Source of the DNA: Locusta migratoria
Lineage: Eukaryota > Arthropoda > Insecta > Orthoptera > Acrididae
Direction: 5' to 3'
Assembly: GCA_026315105.1 (NCBI GenBank)
Contig: JAOYRU010000067.1
Span: 62,001 to 126,000, forward strand
Length of the DNA: 64,000 nt
Under the pieces are notes generated by a model that saw only the letters and a program-made list of their open reading frames with translations, was not told the origin of the DNA and ran no database searches. Shown here piece by piece: positions 21,554 to 33,212 of this stretch. Made by a program: the position numbers and the translations under genes. Each line of letters starts with the position of its first letter. Position 1 is the first letter of the stretch.

Positions 21554-21635
21554 CGCAGTCGGCAGGACTCGAACCTACGCTCCCAGAGGGAATCTGATTT
21601 CAAGTCAGACGCCTTAACCACTCGGCCACGACTGC
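21554..21635 (-). tRNA. tRNA-Ser-TGA: tRNA-Ser (TGA), unit 23
   Basis: Consensus body; spacer B upstream. Confidence 0.98.
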
Positions 21636-21852
21636 GGTGGAGCAAAGCTTTCGATAAAACTTGCCTAGTGTTCACGAGGTGAGGCCAAGATGCGGCTTGT
21701 GAATAAGTACTGTGTTTCGCTTGCTGGCTTGTTTGGTGTACAACTAGACACGCAGAAACAGCTACAGGAGGGTGTCAAGTTTGTTCTCAGTTGTAGGGAC
21801 GGTAACACGGTCGCAGGGTAATGCCACTGTCGATGGCTTAAAAAGAAACGTA

Positions 21853-21925
21853 TGCCGAAACCCGGGATCGAACCAGGGACCTTTAGATCTTCAGTCTAAC
21901 GCTCTCCCAACTGAGCTATTTCGGC
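21853..21925 (-). tRNA. tRNA-Phe-GAA: tRNA-Phe (GAA), unit 24
   Basis: Consensus body. Markers C49, -18G, T5. Confidence 0.98.
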
Positions 21926-22404
21926 TGACGTCGTTGTGCTTGCTTTTCCACTGCTTCCATGCGTGCAGAGTCGTTTGTTATTGACTTCGATGACTTCATC
22001 TGACGCCACGCTGACGCTAGGAAAAAGCCTCTTTTATCACTGCACAGGGCAAATGGCTTGCAGAGAACGATGCACAAGAGAGAATAGAGTGTTGACTGCG
22101 TAAGTGGCTGAATCCAGCAGATACCCATGATAATGCAATCGAATTAGACACATGCAAATTAAACACTGGGCTGTTATCGACTGCACGCTAAAATAAACAA
22201 AACGTTAGTGTTCAGTGTAGTGGCGTTTTCAGGGACATCTGGCGGACGACGGCGCAGATGAGCTGCATTGCCTTCTGGACAGAACTGGAGCGCAGCATCA
22301 TGGAGCCAGAAAAGACAGCGGTTTACTTGTGAGCCGCCAGTTTAGCGGAAAAGCACCACCAAAGTTGCCACTACATGTCTGTCAATGGAGGAAGAGAAAA
22401 TTTT

Positions 22405-22486
22405 CGCAGTCGGCAGGACTCGAACCTACGCTCCCAGAGGGAATCTGATTTCAAGTCAGACGCCTTAACCACTCGGCCACGACTGC
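22405..22486 (-). tRNA. tRNA-Ser-TGA: tRNA-Ser (TGA), unit 24
   Basis: Consensus body; spacer A upstream. Confidence 0.98.
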
Positions 22487-22699
22487 GGTGGAGCAAAGTT
22501 TTCTATAAAACTTGCCTAGTGTTCATAAGGTGAGGCCAAGATGCAGCTTGTGAATAAGTACTGTGTTTCGCTTGCTTGTCTAGTGTAGAACTAGACACGC
22601 AGAAACAGCTACAGGAGGGTGTCAAGTTTGTTCTCAGTTGTAGGGACGGTAACACGGTCGCAGGGTAATGCCACTGTCGATGGCTTAAAAAGAAACGTA

Positions 22700-22772
22700 T
22701 GCCGAAACCCGGGATCGAACCAGGGACCTTTAGATCTTCAGTCTAACGCTCTCCCAACTGAGCTATTTCGGC
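22700..22772 (-). tRNA. tRNA-Phe-GAA: tRNA-Phe (GAA), unit 25
   Basis: Consensus body. Markers C49, -18G, T5. Confidence 0.98.
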
Positions 22773-23251
22773 TGACGTCGTTGTGCTTGCTTTTCCACTG
22801 CTTCCATGCGTGCAGAGTCGTTTGTTATTGACTTCGATGACTTCATCTGACGCCACGCTGACGCTAGGAAAAAGCCTCTTTTATCACTGCACAGGGCAAA
22901 TGGCTTGCAGAGAACGATGCACAAGAGAGAATAGAGTGTTGACTGCGTAAGTGGCTGAATCCAGCAGATACCCATGATAATGCAATCGAATTAGACACAT
23001 GCAAATTAAACACTGGGCTGTTATCGACTGCACGCTAAAATAAACAAAACGTTAGTGTTCAGTGTAGTGGCGTTTTCAGGGACATCTGGCGGACGACGGC
23101 GCAGATGAGCTGCATTGCCTTCTGGACAGAACTGGAGCGCAGCATCATGGAGCCAGAAAAGACAGCGGTTTACTTGTGAGCCGCCAGTTTAGCGGAAAAG
23201 CACCACCAAAGTTGCCACTACATGTCTGTCAATGGAGGAAGAGAAAATTTT

Positions 23252-23333
23252 CGCAGTCGGCAGGACTCGAACCTACGCTCCCAGAGGGAATCTGATTTCA
23301 AGTCAGACGCCTTAACCACTCGGCCACGACTGC
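23252..23333 (-). tRNA. tRNA-Ser-TGA: tRNA-Ser (TGA), unit 25
   Basis: Consensus body; spacer A upstream. Confidence 0.98.
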
Positions 23334-23546
23334 GGTGGAGCAAAGTTTTCTATAAAACTTGCCTAGTGTTCATAAGGTGAGGCCAAGATGCAGCTTGTGA
23401 ATAAGTACTGTGTTTCGCTTGCTTGTCTAGTGTAGAACTAGACACGCAGAAACAGCTACAGGAGGGTGTCAAGTTTTTTCTCAGTTGTAGGGACGGTAAC
23501 ACGGTCGCAGGGTAATGCCACTGTCGATGGCTTAAAAAGAATCGTA

Positions 23547-23619
23547 TGCCGAAACCCGGGATCGAACCAGTGACCTTTAGATCTTCAGTCTAACGCTCTC
23601 CCAACTGAGCTATTTCGGC
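23547..23619 (-). tRNA. tRNA-Phe-GAA: tRNA-Phe (GAA), unit 26, A49 variant
   Basis: Markers A49, -18T, T5. The 3' trailer has an extra change (AAACG to AATCG on the plus strand), shared with unit 29. Confidence 0.95.
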
Positions 23620-24098
23620 TGACGTCGTTGTGCTTGATTTTCCACTGCTTCCATGCGTGCAGAGTCGTTTGTTATTGACTTCGATGACTTCATCTGACGC
23701 CACGCTGACGCTAGGAAAAAGCCTCTTTTATCACTGCACAGGGCAAATGGCTTGCAGAGAACGATGCACAAGAGAGAATAGAGTGTTGACTGCGTAAGTG
23801 GCTGAATCCAGCAGATACCCATGATAATGCAATCGAATTAGACACATGCAAATTAAACACTGGGCTGTTATCGACTGCACGCTAAAATAAACAAAACGTT
23901 AGTGTTCAGTGTAGTGGCGTTTTCAGGGACATCTGGCGGACGACGGCGCAGATGAGCTGCATTGCCTTCTGGACAGAACTGGAGCGCAGCATCATGGAGC
24001 CAGAAAAGACAGCGGTTTACTTGTGAGCCGCCAGTTTAGCGGAAAAGCACCACCAAAGTTGCCACTACATGTCTGTCAATGGAGGAAGAGAAAATTTT

Positions 24099-24180
24099 CG
24101 CAGTCGGCAGGACTCGAACCTACGCTCCCAGAGGGAATCTGATTTCAAGTCAGACGCCTTAACCACTCGGCCACGACTGC
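24099..24180 (-). tRNA. tRNA-Ser-TGA: tRNA-Ser (TGA), unit 26
   Basis: Consensus body; spacer A upstream. Confidence 0.98.
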
Positions 24181-24393
24181 GGTGGAGCAAAGTTTTCTAT
24201 AAAACTTGCCTAGTGTTCATAAGGTGAGGCCAAGATGCAGCTTGTGAATAAGTACTGTGTTTCGCTTGCTTGTCTAGTGTAGAACTAGACACGCAGAAAC
24301 AGCTACAGGAGGGTGTCAAGTTTTTTCTCAATTGTAGGGACGGTAACACGGTCGCAGGGTAATGCCACTGTCGATGGCTTAAAAAGAAACGTA

Positions 24394-24466
24394 TGCCGAA
24401 ACCCGGGATCGAACCAGGGACCTTTAGATCTTCAGTCTAACGCTCTCCCAACTGAGCTATTTCGGC
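24394..24466 (-). tRNA. tRNA-Phe-GAA: tRNA-Phe (GAA), unit 27
   Basis: Consensus body. Markers C49, -18T, T5: the first C49 / -18T combination in the window. Confidence 0.98.
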
Positions 24467-24945
24467 TGACGTCGTTGTGCTTGATTTTCCACTGCTTCCA
24501 TGCGTGCAGAGTCGTTTGTTATTGACTTCGATGACTTCATCTGACGCCACGCTGACGCTAGGAAAAAGCCTCTTTTATCACTGCACAGGGCAAATGGCTT
24601 GCAGAGAACGATGCACAAGAGAGAATAGAGTGTTGACTGCGTAAGTGGCTGAATCCAGCAGATACCCATGATAATGCAATCGAATTAGACACATGCAAAT
24701 TAAACACTGGGCTGTTATCGACTGCACGCTAAAATAAACAAAACGTTAGTGTTCAGTGTAGTGGCGTTTTCAGGGACATCTGGCGGACGACGGCGCAGAT
24801 GAGCTGCATTGCCTTCTGGACAGAACTGGAGCGCAGCATCATGGAGCCAGAAAAGACAGCGGTTTACTTGTGAGCCGCCAGCTTAGCGGAAAAGCACCAC
24901 CAAAGTTGCCACTACATGTCTGTCAATGGAGGAAGAGAAAATTTT

Positions 24946-25027
24946 CGCAGTCGGCAGGACTCGAACCTACGCTCCCAGAGGGAATCTGATTTCAAGTCAG
25001 ACGCCTTAACCACTCGGCCACGACTGC
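24946..25027 (-). tRNA. tRNA-Ser-TGA: tRNA-Ser (TGA), unit 27
   Basis: Consensus body; spacer A upstream; AGCTTA marker. Confidence 0.98.
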
Positions 25028-25240
25028 GGTGGAGCAAAGTTTTCTATAAAACTTGCCTAGTGTTCATAAGGTGAGGCCAAGATGCAGCTTGTGAATAAGT
25101 ACTGTGTTTCGCTTGCTTGTCTAGTGTAGAACTAGACACGCAGAAACAGCTACAGGAGGGTGTCAAGTTTTTTCTCAATTGTAGGGACGGTAACACGGTC
25201 GCAGGGTAATGCCACTGTCGATGGCTTAAAAAGAAACGTA

Positions 25241-25313
25241 TGCCGAAACCCGGGATCGAACCAGGGACCTTTAGATCTTCAGTCTAACGCTCTCCCAACT
25301 GAGCTATTTCGGC
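25241..25313 (-). tRNA. tRNA-Phe-GAA: tRNA-Phe (GAA), unit 28
   Basis: Consensus body. Markers C49, -18G, T5. The spacer upstream carries several private changes (near 25493, 25671 and 25735). Confidence 0.98.
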
Positions 25314-25792
25314 TGACGTCGTTGTGCTTGCTTTTCCACTGCTTCCATGCGTGCAGAGTCGTTTGTTATTGACTTCGATGACTTCATCTGACGCCACGCT
25401 GACGCTAGGAAAAAGCCTCTTTTATCACTGCACAGGGCAAATGGCTTGCAGAGAACGATGCACAAGAGAGAATAGAGTGTTGACTGCGTAAGTAGCTGAA
25501 TCCAGCAGATACCCATGATAATGCAATCGAATTAGACACATGCAAATTAAACACTGGGCTGTTATCGACTGCACGCTAAAATAAACAAAACGTTAGTGTT
25601 CAGTGTAGTGGCGTTTTCAGGGACATCTGGCGGACGACGGCGCAGATGAGCTGCATTGCCTTCTGGACAGATCTGGAGCGCAGCATCATGGAGCCAGAAA
25701 AGACAGCGGTTTACTTGTGAGCCGCCAGTTTAGCTGAAAAGCACCACCAAAGTTGCCACTACATGTCTGTCAATGGAGGAAGAGAAAATTTT

Positions 25793-25874
25793 CGCAGTCG
25801 GCAGGACTCGAACCTACGCTCCCAGAGGGAATCTGATTTCAAGTCAGACGCCTTAACCACTCGGCCACGACTGC
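25793..25874 (-). tRNA. tRNA-Ser-TGA: tRNA-Ser (TGA), unit 28
   Basis: Consensus body; spacer A upstream. Confidence 0.98.
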
Positions 25875-26087
25875 GGTGGAGCAAAGTTTTCTATAAAACT
25901 TGCCTAGTGTTCATAAGGTGAGGCCAAGATGCAGCTTGTGAATAAGTACTGTGTTTCGCTTGCTTGTCTAGTGTAGAACTAGACACGCAGAAACAGCTAC
26001 AGGAGGGTGTCAAGTTTTTTCTCAGTTGTAGGGACGGTAACACGGTCGCAGGGTAATGCCACTGTCGATGGCTTAAAAAGAATCGTA

Positions 26088-26160
26088 TGCCGAAACCCGG
26101 GATCGAACCAGTGACCTTTAGATCTTCAGTCTAACGCTCTCCCAACTGAGCTATTTCGGC
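26088..26160 (-). tRNA. tRNA-Phe-GAA: tRNA-Phe (GAA), unit 29, A49 variant
   Basis: Markers A49, -18T, T5, with the AATCG trailer change seen in unit 26. Confidence 0.95.
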
Positions 26161-26639
26161 TGACGTCGTTGTGCTTGATTTTCCACTGCTTCCATGCGTG
26201 CAGAGTCGTTTGTTATTGACTTCGATGACTTCATCTGACGCCACGCTGACGCTAGGAAAAAGCCTCTTTTATCACTGCACAGGGCAAATGGCTTGCAGAG
26301 AACGATGCACAAGAGAGAATAGAGTGTTGACTGCGTAAGTGGCTGAATCCAGCAGATACCCATGATAATGCAATCGAATTAGACACATGCAAATTAAACA
26401 CTGGGCTGTTATCGACTGCACGCTAAAATAAACAAAACGTTAGTGTTCAGTGTAGTGGCGTTTTCAGGGACATCTGGCGGACGACGGCGCAGATGAGCTG
26501 CATTGCCTTCTGGACAGAACTGGAGCGCAGCATCATGGAGCCAGAAAAGACAGCGGTTTACTTGTGAGCCGCCAGTTTAGCGGAAAAGCACCACCAAAGT
26601 TGCCACTACATGTCTGTCAATGGAGGAAGAGAAAATTTT

Positions 26640-26721
26640 CGCAGTCGGCAGGACTCGAACCTACGCTCCCAGAGGGAATCTGATTTCAAGTCAGACGCCT
26701 TAACCACTCGGCCACGACTGC
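26640..26721 (-). tRNA. tRNA-Ser-TGA: tRNA-Ser (TGA), unit 29
   Basis: Consensus body; spacer B upstream. Confidence 0.98.
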
Positions 26722-26938
26722 GGTGGAGCAAAGCTTTCGATAAAACTTGCCTAGTGTTCACGAGGTGAGGCCAAGATGCGGCTTGTGAATAAGTACTGTG
26801 TTTCGCTTGCTGGCTTGTTTGGTGTACAACTAGACACGCAGAAACAGCTACAGGAGGGTGTCAAGTTTGTTCTCAGTTGTAGGGACGGTAACACGGTCGC
26901 AGGGTAATGCCACTGTCGATGGCTTAAAAAGAAACGTA

Positions 26939-27011
26939 TGCCGAAACCCGGGATCGAACCAGGGACCTTTAGATCTTCAGTCTAACGCTCTCCCAACTGA
27001 GCTATTTCGGC
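26939..27011 (-). tRNA. tRNA-Phe-GAA: tRNA-Phe (GAA), unit 30
   Basis: Consensus body. Markers C49, -18G, T5. Confidence 0.98.
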
Positions 27012-27490
27012 TGACGTCGTTGTGCTTGCTTTTCCACTGCTTCCATGCGTGCAGAGTCGTTTGTTATTGACTTCGATGACTTCATCTGACGCCACGCTGA
27101 CGCTAGGAAAAAGCCTCTTTTATCACTGCACAGGGCAAATGGCTTGCAGAGAACGATGCACAAGAGAGAATAGAGTGTTGACTGCGTAAGTGGCTGAATC
27201 CAGCAGATACCCATGATAATGCAATCGAATTAGACACATGCAAATTAAACACTGGGCTGTTATCGACTGCACGCTAAAATAAACAAAACGTTAGTGTTCA
27301 GTGTAGTGGCGTTTTCAGGGACATCTGGCGGACGACGGCGCAGATGAGCTGCATTGCCTTCTGGACAGAACTGGAGCGCAGCATCATGGAGCCAGAAAAG
27401 ACAGCGGTTTACTTGTGAGCCGCCAGTTTAGCGGAAAAGCACCACCAAATTTGCCACTACATGTCTGTCAATGGAGGAAGAGAAAATTTT

Positions 27491-27572
27491 CGCAGTCGGC
27501 AGGACTCGAACCTACGCTCCCAGAGGGAATCTGATTTCAAGTCAGACGCCTTAACCACTCGGCCACGACTGC
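27491..27572 (-). tRNA. tRNA-Ser-TGA: tRNA-Ser (TGA), unit 30
   Basis: Consensus body; spacer A upstream; CCAAATTT marker. Confidence 0.98.
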
Positions 27573-27785
27573 GGTGGAGCAAAGTTTTCTATAAAACTTG
27601 CCTAGTGTTCATAAGGTGAGGCCAAGATGCAGCTTGTGAATAAGTACTGTGTTTCGCTTGCTTGTCTAGTGTAGAACTAGACACGCAGAAACAGCTACAG
27701 GAGGGTGTCAAGTTTTTTCTCAGTTGTAGGGACGGTAACACGGTCGCAGGGTAATGCCACTGTCGATGGCTTAAAAAGAAACGTA

Positions 27786-27858
27786 TGCCGAAACCCGGGA
27801 TCGAACCAGTGACCTTTAGATCTTCAGTCTAACGCTCTCCCAACTGAGCTATTTCGGC
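27786..27858 (-). tRNA. tRNA-Phe-GAA: tRNA-Phe (GAA), unit 31, A49 variant
   Basis: Markers A49, -18T, T5. Confidence 0.95.
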
Positions 27859-28337
27859 TGACGTCGTTGTGCTTGATTTTCCACTGCTTCCATGCGTGCA
27901 GAGTCGTTTGTTATTGACTTCGATGACTTCATCTGACGCCACGCTGACGCTAGGAAAAAGCCTCTTTTATCACTGCACAGGGCAAATGGCTTGCAGAGAA
28001 CGATGCACAAGAGAGAATAGAGTGTTGACTGCGTAAGTGGCTGAATCCAGCAGATACCCATGATAATGCAATCGAATTAGACACATGCAAATTAAACACT
28101 GGGCTGTTATCGACTGCACGCTAAAATAAACAAAACGTTAGTGTTCAGTGTAGTGGCGTTTTCAGGGACATCTGGCGGACGACGGCGCAGATGAGCTGCA
28201 TTGCCTTCTGGACAGAACTGGAGCGCAGCATCATGGAGCCAGAAAAGACAGCGGTTTACTTGTGAGCCGCCAGTTTAGCGGAAAAGCACCACCAAAGTTG
28301 CCACTACATGTCTGTCAATGGAGGAAGAGAAAATTTT

Positions 28338-28419
28338 CGCAGTCGGCAGGACTCGAACCTACGCTCCCAGAGGGAATCTGATTTCAAGTCAGACGCCTTA
28401 ACCACTCGGCCACGACTGC
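28338..28419 (-). tRNA. tRNA-Ser-TGA: tRNA-Ser (TGA), unit 31
   Basis: Consensus body; spacer B upstream. Confidence 0.98.
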
Positions 28420-28636
28420 GGTGGAGCAAAGCTTTCGATAAAACTTGCCTAGTGTTCACGAGGTGAGGCCAAGATGCGGCTTGTGAATAAGTACTGTGTT
28501 TCGCTTGCTGGCTTGTTTGGTGTACAACTAGACACGCAGAAACAGCTACAGGAGGGTGTCAAGTTTGTTCTCAGTTGTAGGGACGGTAACACGGTCGCAG
28601 GGTAATGCCACTGTCGATGGCTTAAAAAGAAACGTA

Positions 28637-28709
28637 TGCCGAAACCCGGGATCGAACCAGGGACCTTTAGATCTTCAGTCTAACGCTCTCCCAACTGAGC
28701 TATTTCGGC
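28637..28709 (-). tRNA. tRNA-Phe-GAA: tRNA-Phe (GAA), unit 32
   Basis: Consensus body. Markers C49, -18G, T5. Confidence 0.98.
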
Positions 28710-29188
28710 TGACGTCGTTGTGCTTGCTTTTCCACTGCTTCCATGCGTGCAGAGTCGTTTGTTATTGACTTCGATGACTTCATCTGACGCCACGCTGACG
28801 CTAGGAAAAAGCCTCTTTTATCACTGCACAGGGCAAATGGCTTGCAGAGAACGATGCACAAGAGAGAATAGAGTGTTGACTGCGTAAGTGGCTGAATCCA
28901 GCAGATACCCATGATAATGCAATCGAATTAGACACATGCAAATTAAACACTGGGCTGTTATCGACTGCACGCTAAAATAAACAAAACGTTAGTGTTCAGT
29001 GTAGTGGCGTTTTCAGGGACATCTGGCGGACGACGGCGCAGATGAGCTGCATTGCCTTCTGGACAGAACTGGAGCGCAGCATCATGGAGCCAGAAAAGAC
29101 AGCGGTTTACTTGTGAGCCGCCAGTTTAGCGGAAAAGCACCACCAAATTTGCCACTACATGTCTGTCAATGGAGGAAGAGAAAATTTT

Positions 29189-29270
29189 CGCAGTCGGCAG
29201 GACTCGAACCTACGCTCCCAGAGGGAATCTGATTTCAAGTCAGACGCCTTAACCACTCGGCCACGACTGC
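29189..29270 (-). tRNA. tRNA-Ser-TGA: tRNA-Ser (TGA), unit 32
   Basis: Consensus body; spacer A upstream; CCAAATTT marker. Confidence 0.98.
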
Positions 29271-29483
29271 GGTGGAGCAAAGTTTTCTATAAAACTTGCC
29301 TAGTGTTCATAAGGTGAGGCCAAGATGCAGCTTGTGAATAAGTACTGTGTTTCGCTTGCTTGTCTAGTGTAGAACTAGACACGCAGAAACAGCTACAGGA
29401 GGGTGTCAAGTTTTTTCTCAGTTGTAGGGACGGTAACACGGTCGCAGGGTAATGCCACTGTCGATGGCTTAAAAAGAAACGTA

Positions 29484-29556
29484 TGCCGAAACCCGGGATC
29501 GAACCAGTGACCTTTAGATCTTCAGTCTAACGCTCTCCCAACTGAGCTATTTCGGC
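29484..29556 (-). tRNA. tRNA-Phe-GAA: tRNA-Phe (GAA), unit 33, A49 variant
   Basis: Markers A49, -18T, T5. Confidence 0.95.
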
Positions 29557-30035
29557 TGACGTCGTTGTGCTTGATTTTCCACTGCTTCCATGCGTGCAGA
29601 GTCGTTTGTTATTGACTTCGATGACTTCATCTGACGCCACGCTGACGCTAGGAAAAAGCCTCTTTTATCACTGCACAGGGCAAATGGCTTGCAGAGAACG
29701 ATGCACAAGAGAGAATAGAGTGTTGACTGCGTAAGTGGCTGAATCCAGCAGATACCCATGATAATGCAATCGAATTAGACACATGCAAATTAAACACTGG
29801 GCTGTTATCGACTGCACGCTAAAATAAACAAAACGTTAGTGTTCAGTGTAGTGGCGTTTTCAGGGACATCTGGCGGACGACGGCGCAGATGAGCTGCATT
29901 GCCTTCTGGACAGAACTGGAGCGCAGCATCATGGAGCCAGAAAAGACAGCGGTTTACTTGTGAGCCGCCAGTTTAGCGGAAAAGCACCACCAAAGTTGCC
30001 ACTACATGTCTGTCAATGGAGGAAGAGAAAATTTT

Positions 30036-30117
30036 CGCAGTCGGCAGGACTCGAACCTACGCTCCCAGAGGGAATCTGATTTCAAGTCAGACGCCTTAAC
30101 CACTCGGCCACGACTGC
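30036..30117 (-). tRNA. tRNA-Ser-TGA: tRNA-Ser (TGA), unit 33
   Basis: Consensus body; spacer B upstream. Confidence 0.98.
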
Positions 30118-30334
30118 GGTGGAGCAAAGCTTTCGATAAAACTTGCCTAGTGTTCACGAGGTGAGGCCAAGATGCGGCTTGTGAATAAGTACTGTGTTTC
30201 GCTTGCTGGCTTGTTTGGTGTACAACTAGACACGCAGAAACAGCTACAGGAGGGTGTCAAGTTTGTTCTCAGTTGTAGGGACGGTAACACGGTCGCAGGG
30301 TAATGCCACTGTCGATGGCTTAAAAAGAAACGTA

Positions 30335-30407
30335 TGCCGAAACCCGGGATCGAACCAGGGACCTTTAGATCTTCAGTCTAACGCTCTCCCAACTGAGCTA
30401 TTTCGGC
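30335..30407 (-). tRNA. tRNA-Phe-GAA: tRNA-Phe (GAA), unit 34
   Basis: Consensus body. Markers C49, -18G, T5. Confidence 0.98.
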
Positions 30408-30886
30408 TGACGTCGTTGTGCTTGCTTTTCCACTGCTTCCATGCGTGCAGAGTCGTTTGTTATTGACTTCGATGACTTCATCTGACGCCACGCTGACGCT
30501 AGGAAAAAGCCTCTTTTATCACTGCACAGGGCAAATGGCTTGCAGAGAACGATGCACAAGAGAGAATAGAGTGTTGACTGCGTAAGTGGCTGAATCCAGC
30601 AGATACCCATGATAATGCAATCGAATTAGACACATGCAAATTAAACACTGGGCTGTTATCGACTGCACGCTAAAATAAACAAAACGTTAGTGTTCAGTGT
30701 AGTGGCGTTTTCAGGGACATCTGGCGGACGACGGCGCAGATGAGCTGCATTGCCTTCTGGACAGAACTGGAGCGCAGCATCATGGAGCCAGAAAAGACAG
30801 CGGTTTACTTGTGAGCCGCCAGTTTAGCGGAAAAGCACCACCAAATTTGCCACTACATGTCTGTCAATGGAGGAAGAGAAAATTTT

Positions 30887-30968
30887 CGCAGTCGGCAGGA
30901 CTCGAACCTACGCTCCCAGAGGGAATCTGATTTCAAGTCAGACGCCTTAACCACTCGGCCACGACTGC
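30887..30968 (-). tRNA. tRNA-Ser-TGA: tRNA-Ser (TGA), unit 34
   Basis: Consensus body; spacer A upstream; CCAAATTT marker. Confidence 0.98.
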
Positions 30969-31181
30969 GGTGGAGCAAAGTTTTCTATAAAACTTGCCTA
31001 GTGTTCATAAGGTGAGGCCAAGATGCAGCTTGTGAATAAGTACTGTGTTTCGCTTGCTTGTCTAGTGTAGAACTAGACACGCAGAAACAGCTACAGGAGG
31101 GTGTCAAGTTTTTTCTCAGTTGTAGGGACGGTAACACGGTCGCAGGGTAATGCCACTGTCGATGGCTTAAAAAGAAACGTA

Positions 31182-31254
31182 TGCCGAAACCCGGGATCGA
31201 ACCAGTGACCTTTAGATCTTCAGTCTAACGCTCTCCCAACTGAGCTATTTCGGC
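31182..31254 (-). tRNA. tRNA-Phe-GAA: tRNA-Phe (GAA), unit 35, A49 variant
   Basis: Markers A49, -18T, T5. The spacer upstream carries a GGCGTACG change shared only with unit 39. Confidence 0.95.
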
Positions 31255-31733
31255 TGACGTCGTTGTGCTTGATTTTCCACTGCTTCCATGCGTGCAGAGT
31301 CGTTTGTTATTGACTTCGATGACTTCATCTGACGCCACGCTGACGCTAGGAAAAAGCCTCTTTTATCACTGCACAGGGCAAATGGCTTGCAGAGAACGAT
31401 GCACAAGAGAGAATAGAGTGTTGACTGCGTAAGTGGCTGAATCCAGCAGATACCCATGATAATGCAATCGAATTAGACACATGCAAATTAAACACTGGGC
31501 TGTTATCGACTGCACGCTAAAATAAACAAAACGTTAGTGTTCAGTGTAGTGGCGTTTTCAGGGACATCTGGCGTACGACGGCGCAGATGAGCTGCATTGC
31601 CTTCTGGACAGAACTGGAGCGCAGCATCATGGAGCCAGAAAAGACAGCGGTTTACTTGTGAGCCGCCAGTTTAGCGGAAAAGCACCACCAAAGTTGCCAC
31701 TACATGTCTGTCAATGGAGGAAGAGAAAATTTT

Positions 31734-31815
31734 CGCAGTCGGCAGGACTCGAACCTACGCTCCCAGAGGGAATCTGATTTCAAGTCAGACGCCTTAACCA
31801 CTCGGCCACGACTGC
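31734..31815 (-). tRNA. tRNA-Ser-TGA: tRNA-Ser (TGA), unit 35
   Basis: Consensus body; spacer B upstream. Confidence 0.98.
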
Positions 31816-32032
31816 GGTGGAGCAAAGCTTTCGATAAAACTTGCCTAGTGTTCACGAGGTGAGGCCAAGATGCGGCTTGTGAATAAGTACTGTGTTTCGC
31901 TTGCTGGCTTGTTTGGTGTACAACTAGACACGCAGAAACAGCTACAGGAGGGTGTCAAGTTTGTTCTCAGTTGTAGGGACGGTAACACGGTCGCAGGGTA
32001 ATGCCACTGTCGATGGCTTAAAAAGAAACGTA

Positions 32033-32105
32033 TGCCGAAACCCGGGATCGAACCAGGGACCTTTAGATCTTCAGTCTAACGCTCTCCCAACTGAGCTATT
32101 TCGGC
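32033..32105 (-). tRNA. tRNA-Phe-GAA: tRNA-Phe (GAA), unit 36
   Basis: Consensus body. Markers C49, -18T, T5. Confidence 0.98.
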
Positions 32106-32584
32106 TGACGTCGTTGTGCTTGATTTTCCACTGCTTCCATGCGTGCAGAGTCGTTTGTTATTGACTTCGATGACTTCATCTGACGCCACGCTGACGCTAG
32201 GAAAAAGCCTCTTTTATCACTGCACAGGGCAAATGGCTTGCAGAGAACGATGCACAAGAGAGAATAGAGTGTTGACTGCGTAAGTGGCTGAATCCAGCAG
32301 ATACCCATGATAATGCAATCGAATTAGACACATGCAAATTAAACACTGGGCTGTTATCGACTGCACGCTAAAATAAACAAAACGTTAGTGTTCAGTGTAG
32401 TGGCGTTTTCAGGGACATCTGGCGGACGACGGCGCAGATGAGCTGCATTGCCTTCTGGACAGAACTGGAGCGCAGCATCATGGAGCCAGAAAAGACAGCG
32501 GTTTACTTGTGAGCCGCCAGTTTAGCGGAAAAGCACCACCAAAGTTGCCACTACATGTCTGTCAATGGAGGAAGAGAAAATTTT

Positions 32585-32666
32585 CGCAGTCGGCAGGACT
32601 CGAACCTACGCTCCCAGAGGGAATCTGATTTCAAGTCAGACGCCTTAACCACTCGGCCACGACTGC
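32585..32666 (-). tRNA. tRNA-Ser-TGA: tRNA-Ser (TGA), unit 36
   Basis: Consensus body. Spacer A upstream with a private change in the TATA-like stretch (TTTTATGGAAAAC). Confidence 0.98.
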
Positions 32667-32945
32667 GGTGGAGCAAAGTTTTCCATAAAACTTGCCTAGT
32701 GTTCATAAGGTGAGGCCAAGATGCAGCTTGTGAATAAGTACTGTGTTTCGCTTGCTTGTCTAGTGTAGAACTAGACACGCAGAAACAGCTACAGGAGGGT
32801 GTCAAGTTTTTTCTCAGTTGTAGGGACGGTAACACGGTCGCAGGGTAATGCCACTGTCGATGGCTTAAAAAGAAACGTATGCCGAAACCCGGGATCGAAC
32901 CAGTGACCTTTAGATCTTCAGTCTAACGCTCTCCCAACTGAGCTA

Positions 32946-32966
32946 TTTTTTTTTTTTTTTTTTTTT
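32946..32966 (-). other. Poly(A) tail of LINE copy 1
   Basis: Twenty-one T on the plus strand, one of them probably from the target. The tail abuts TAGCTC of tRNA-Phe, the start of box A. Confidence 0.93.
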
Positions 32967-33212
32967 CATTGATATCGTTTGGTACAACCTTCTATAACTA
33001 TTCCGTTTATACGTGATGAAATTTAATTTTTTGACTTTCCGAACTGTTGTGCGTCCTTCTACTCTCCTTCGTTAGTGCATTGCTGTTTCAGGGTTCTGCT
33101 GAGGCCTTCACGGCTACCGTAGCGGCCACGGGGCCCACGAAGTCCCCACCGTACTTCACCCTCAGCAGCTGTCCCCTACTTTGGCAAGCTTCTGTATTTC
33201 GCCCAGACGCTG
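32967..33212 (-). other. 3' UTR of LINE copy 1
   Basis: This 246-bp stretch lies between the ORF2 stop and the tail. No gene is seen; the plus-strand frame across it and the end of ORF2 is a shadow. Confidence 0.8.

Larger units (their letters stand above)
26088..31181. repeat. Two-unit higher-order repeat, 1,698 bp, three periods
   Basis: From unit 29 to unit 34 the array alternates between an A49 / -18T unit followed by spacer B and a C49 / -18G unit followed by spacer A. The second type also carries the CCAAATTT marker (near 27469, 29147, 30845). tRNA-Phe starts at 26088, 27786, 29484 and 31182 are each 1,698 bp apart. The alternation extends partly into units 35-36. Confidence 0.9.
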
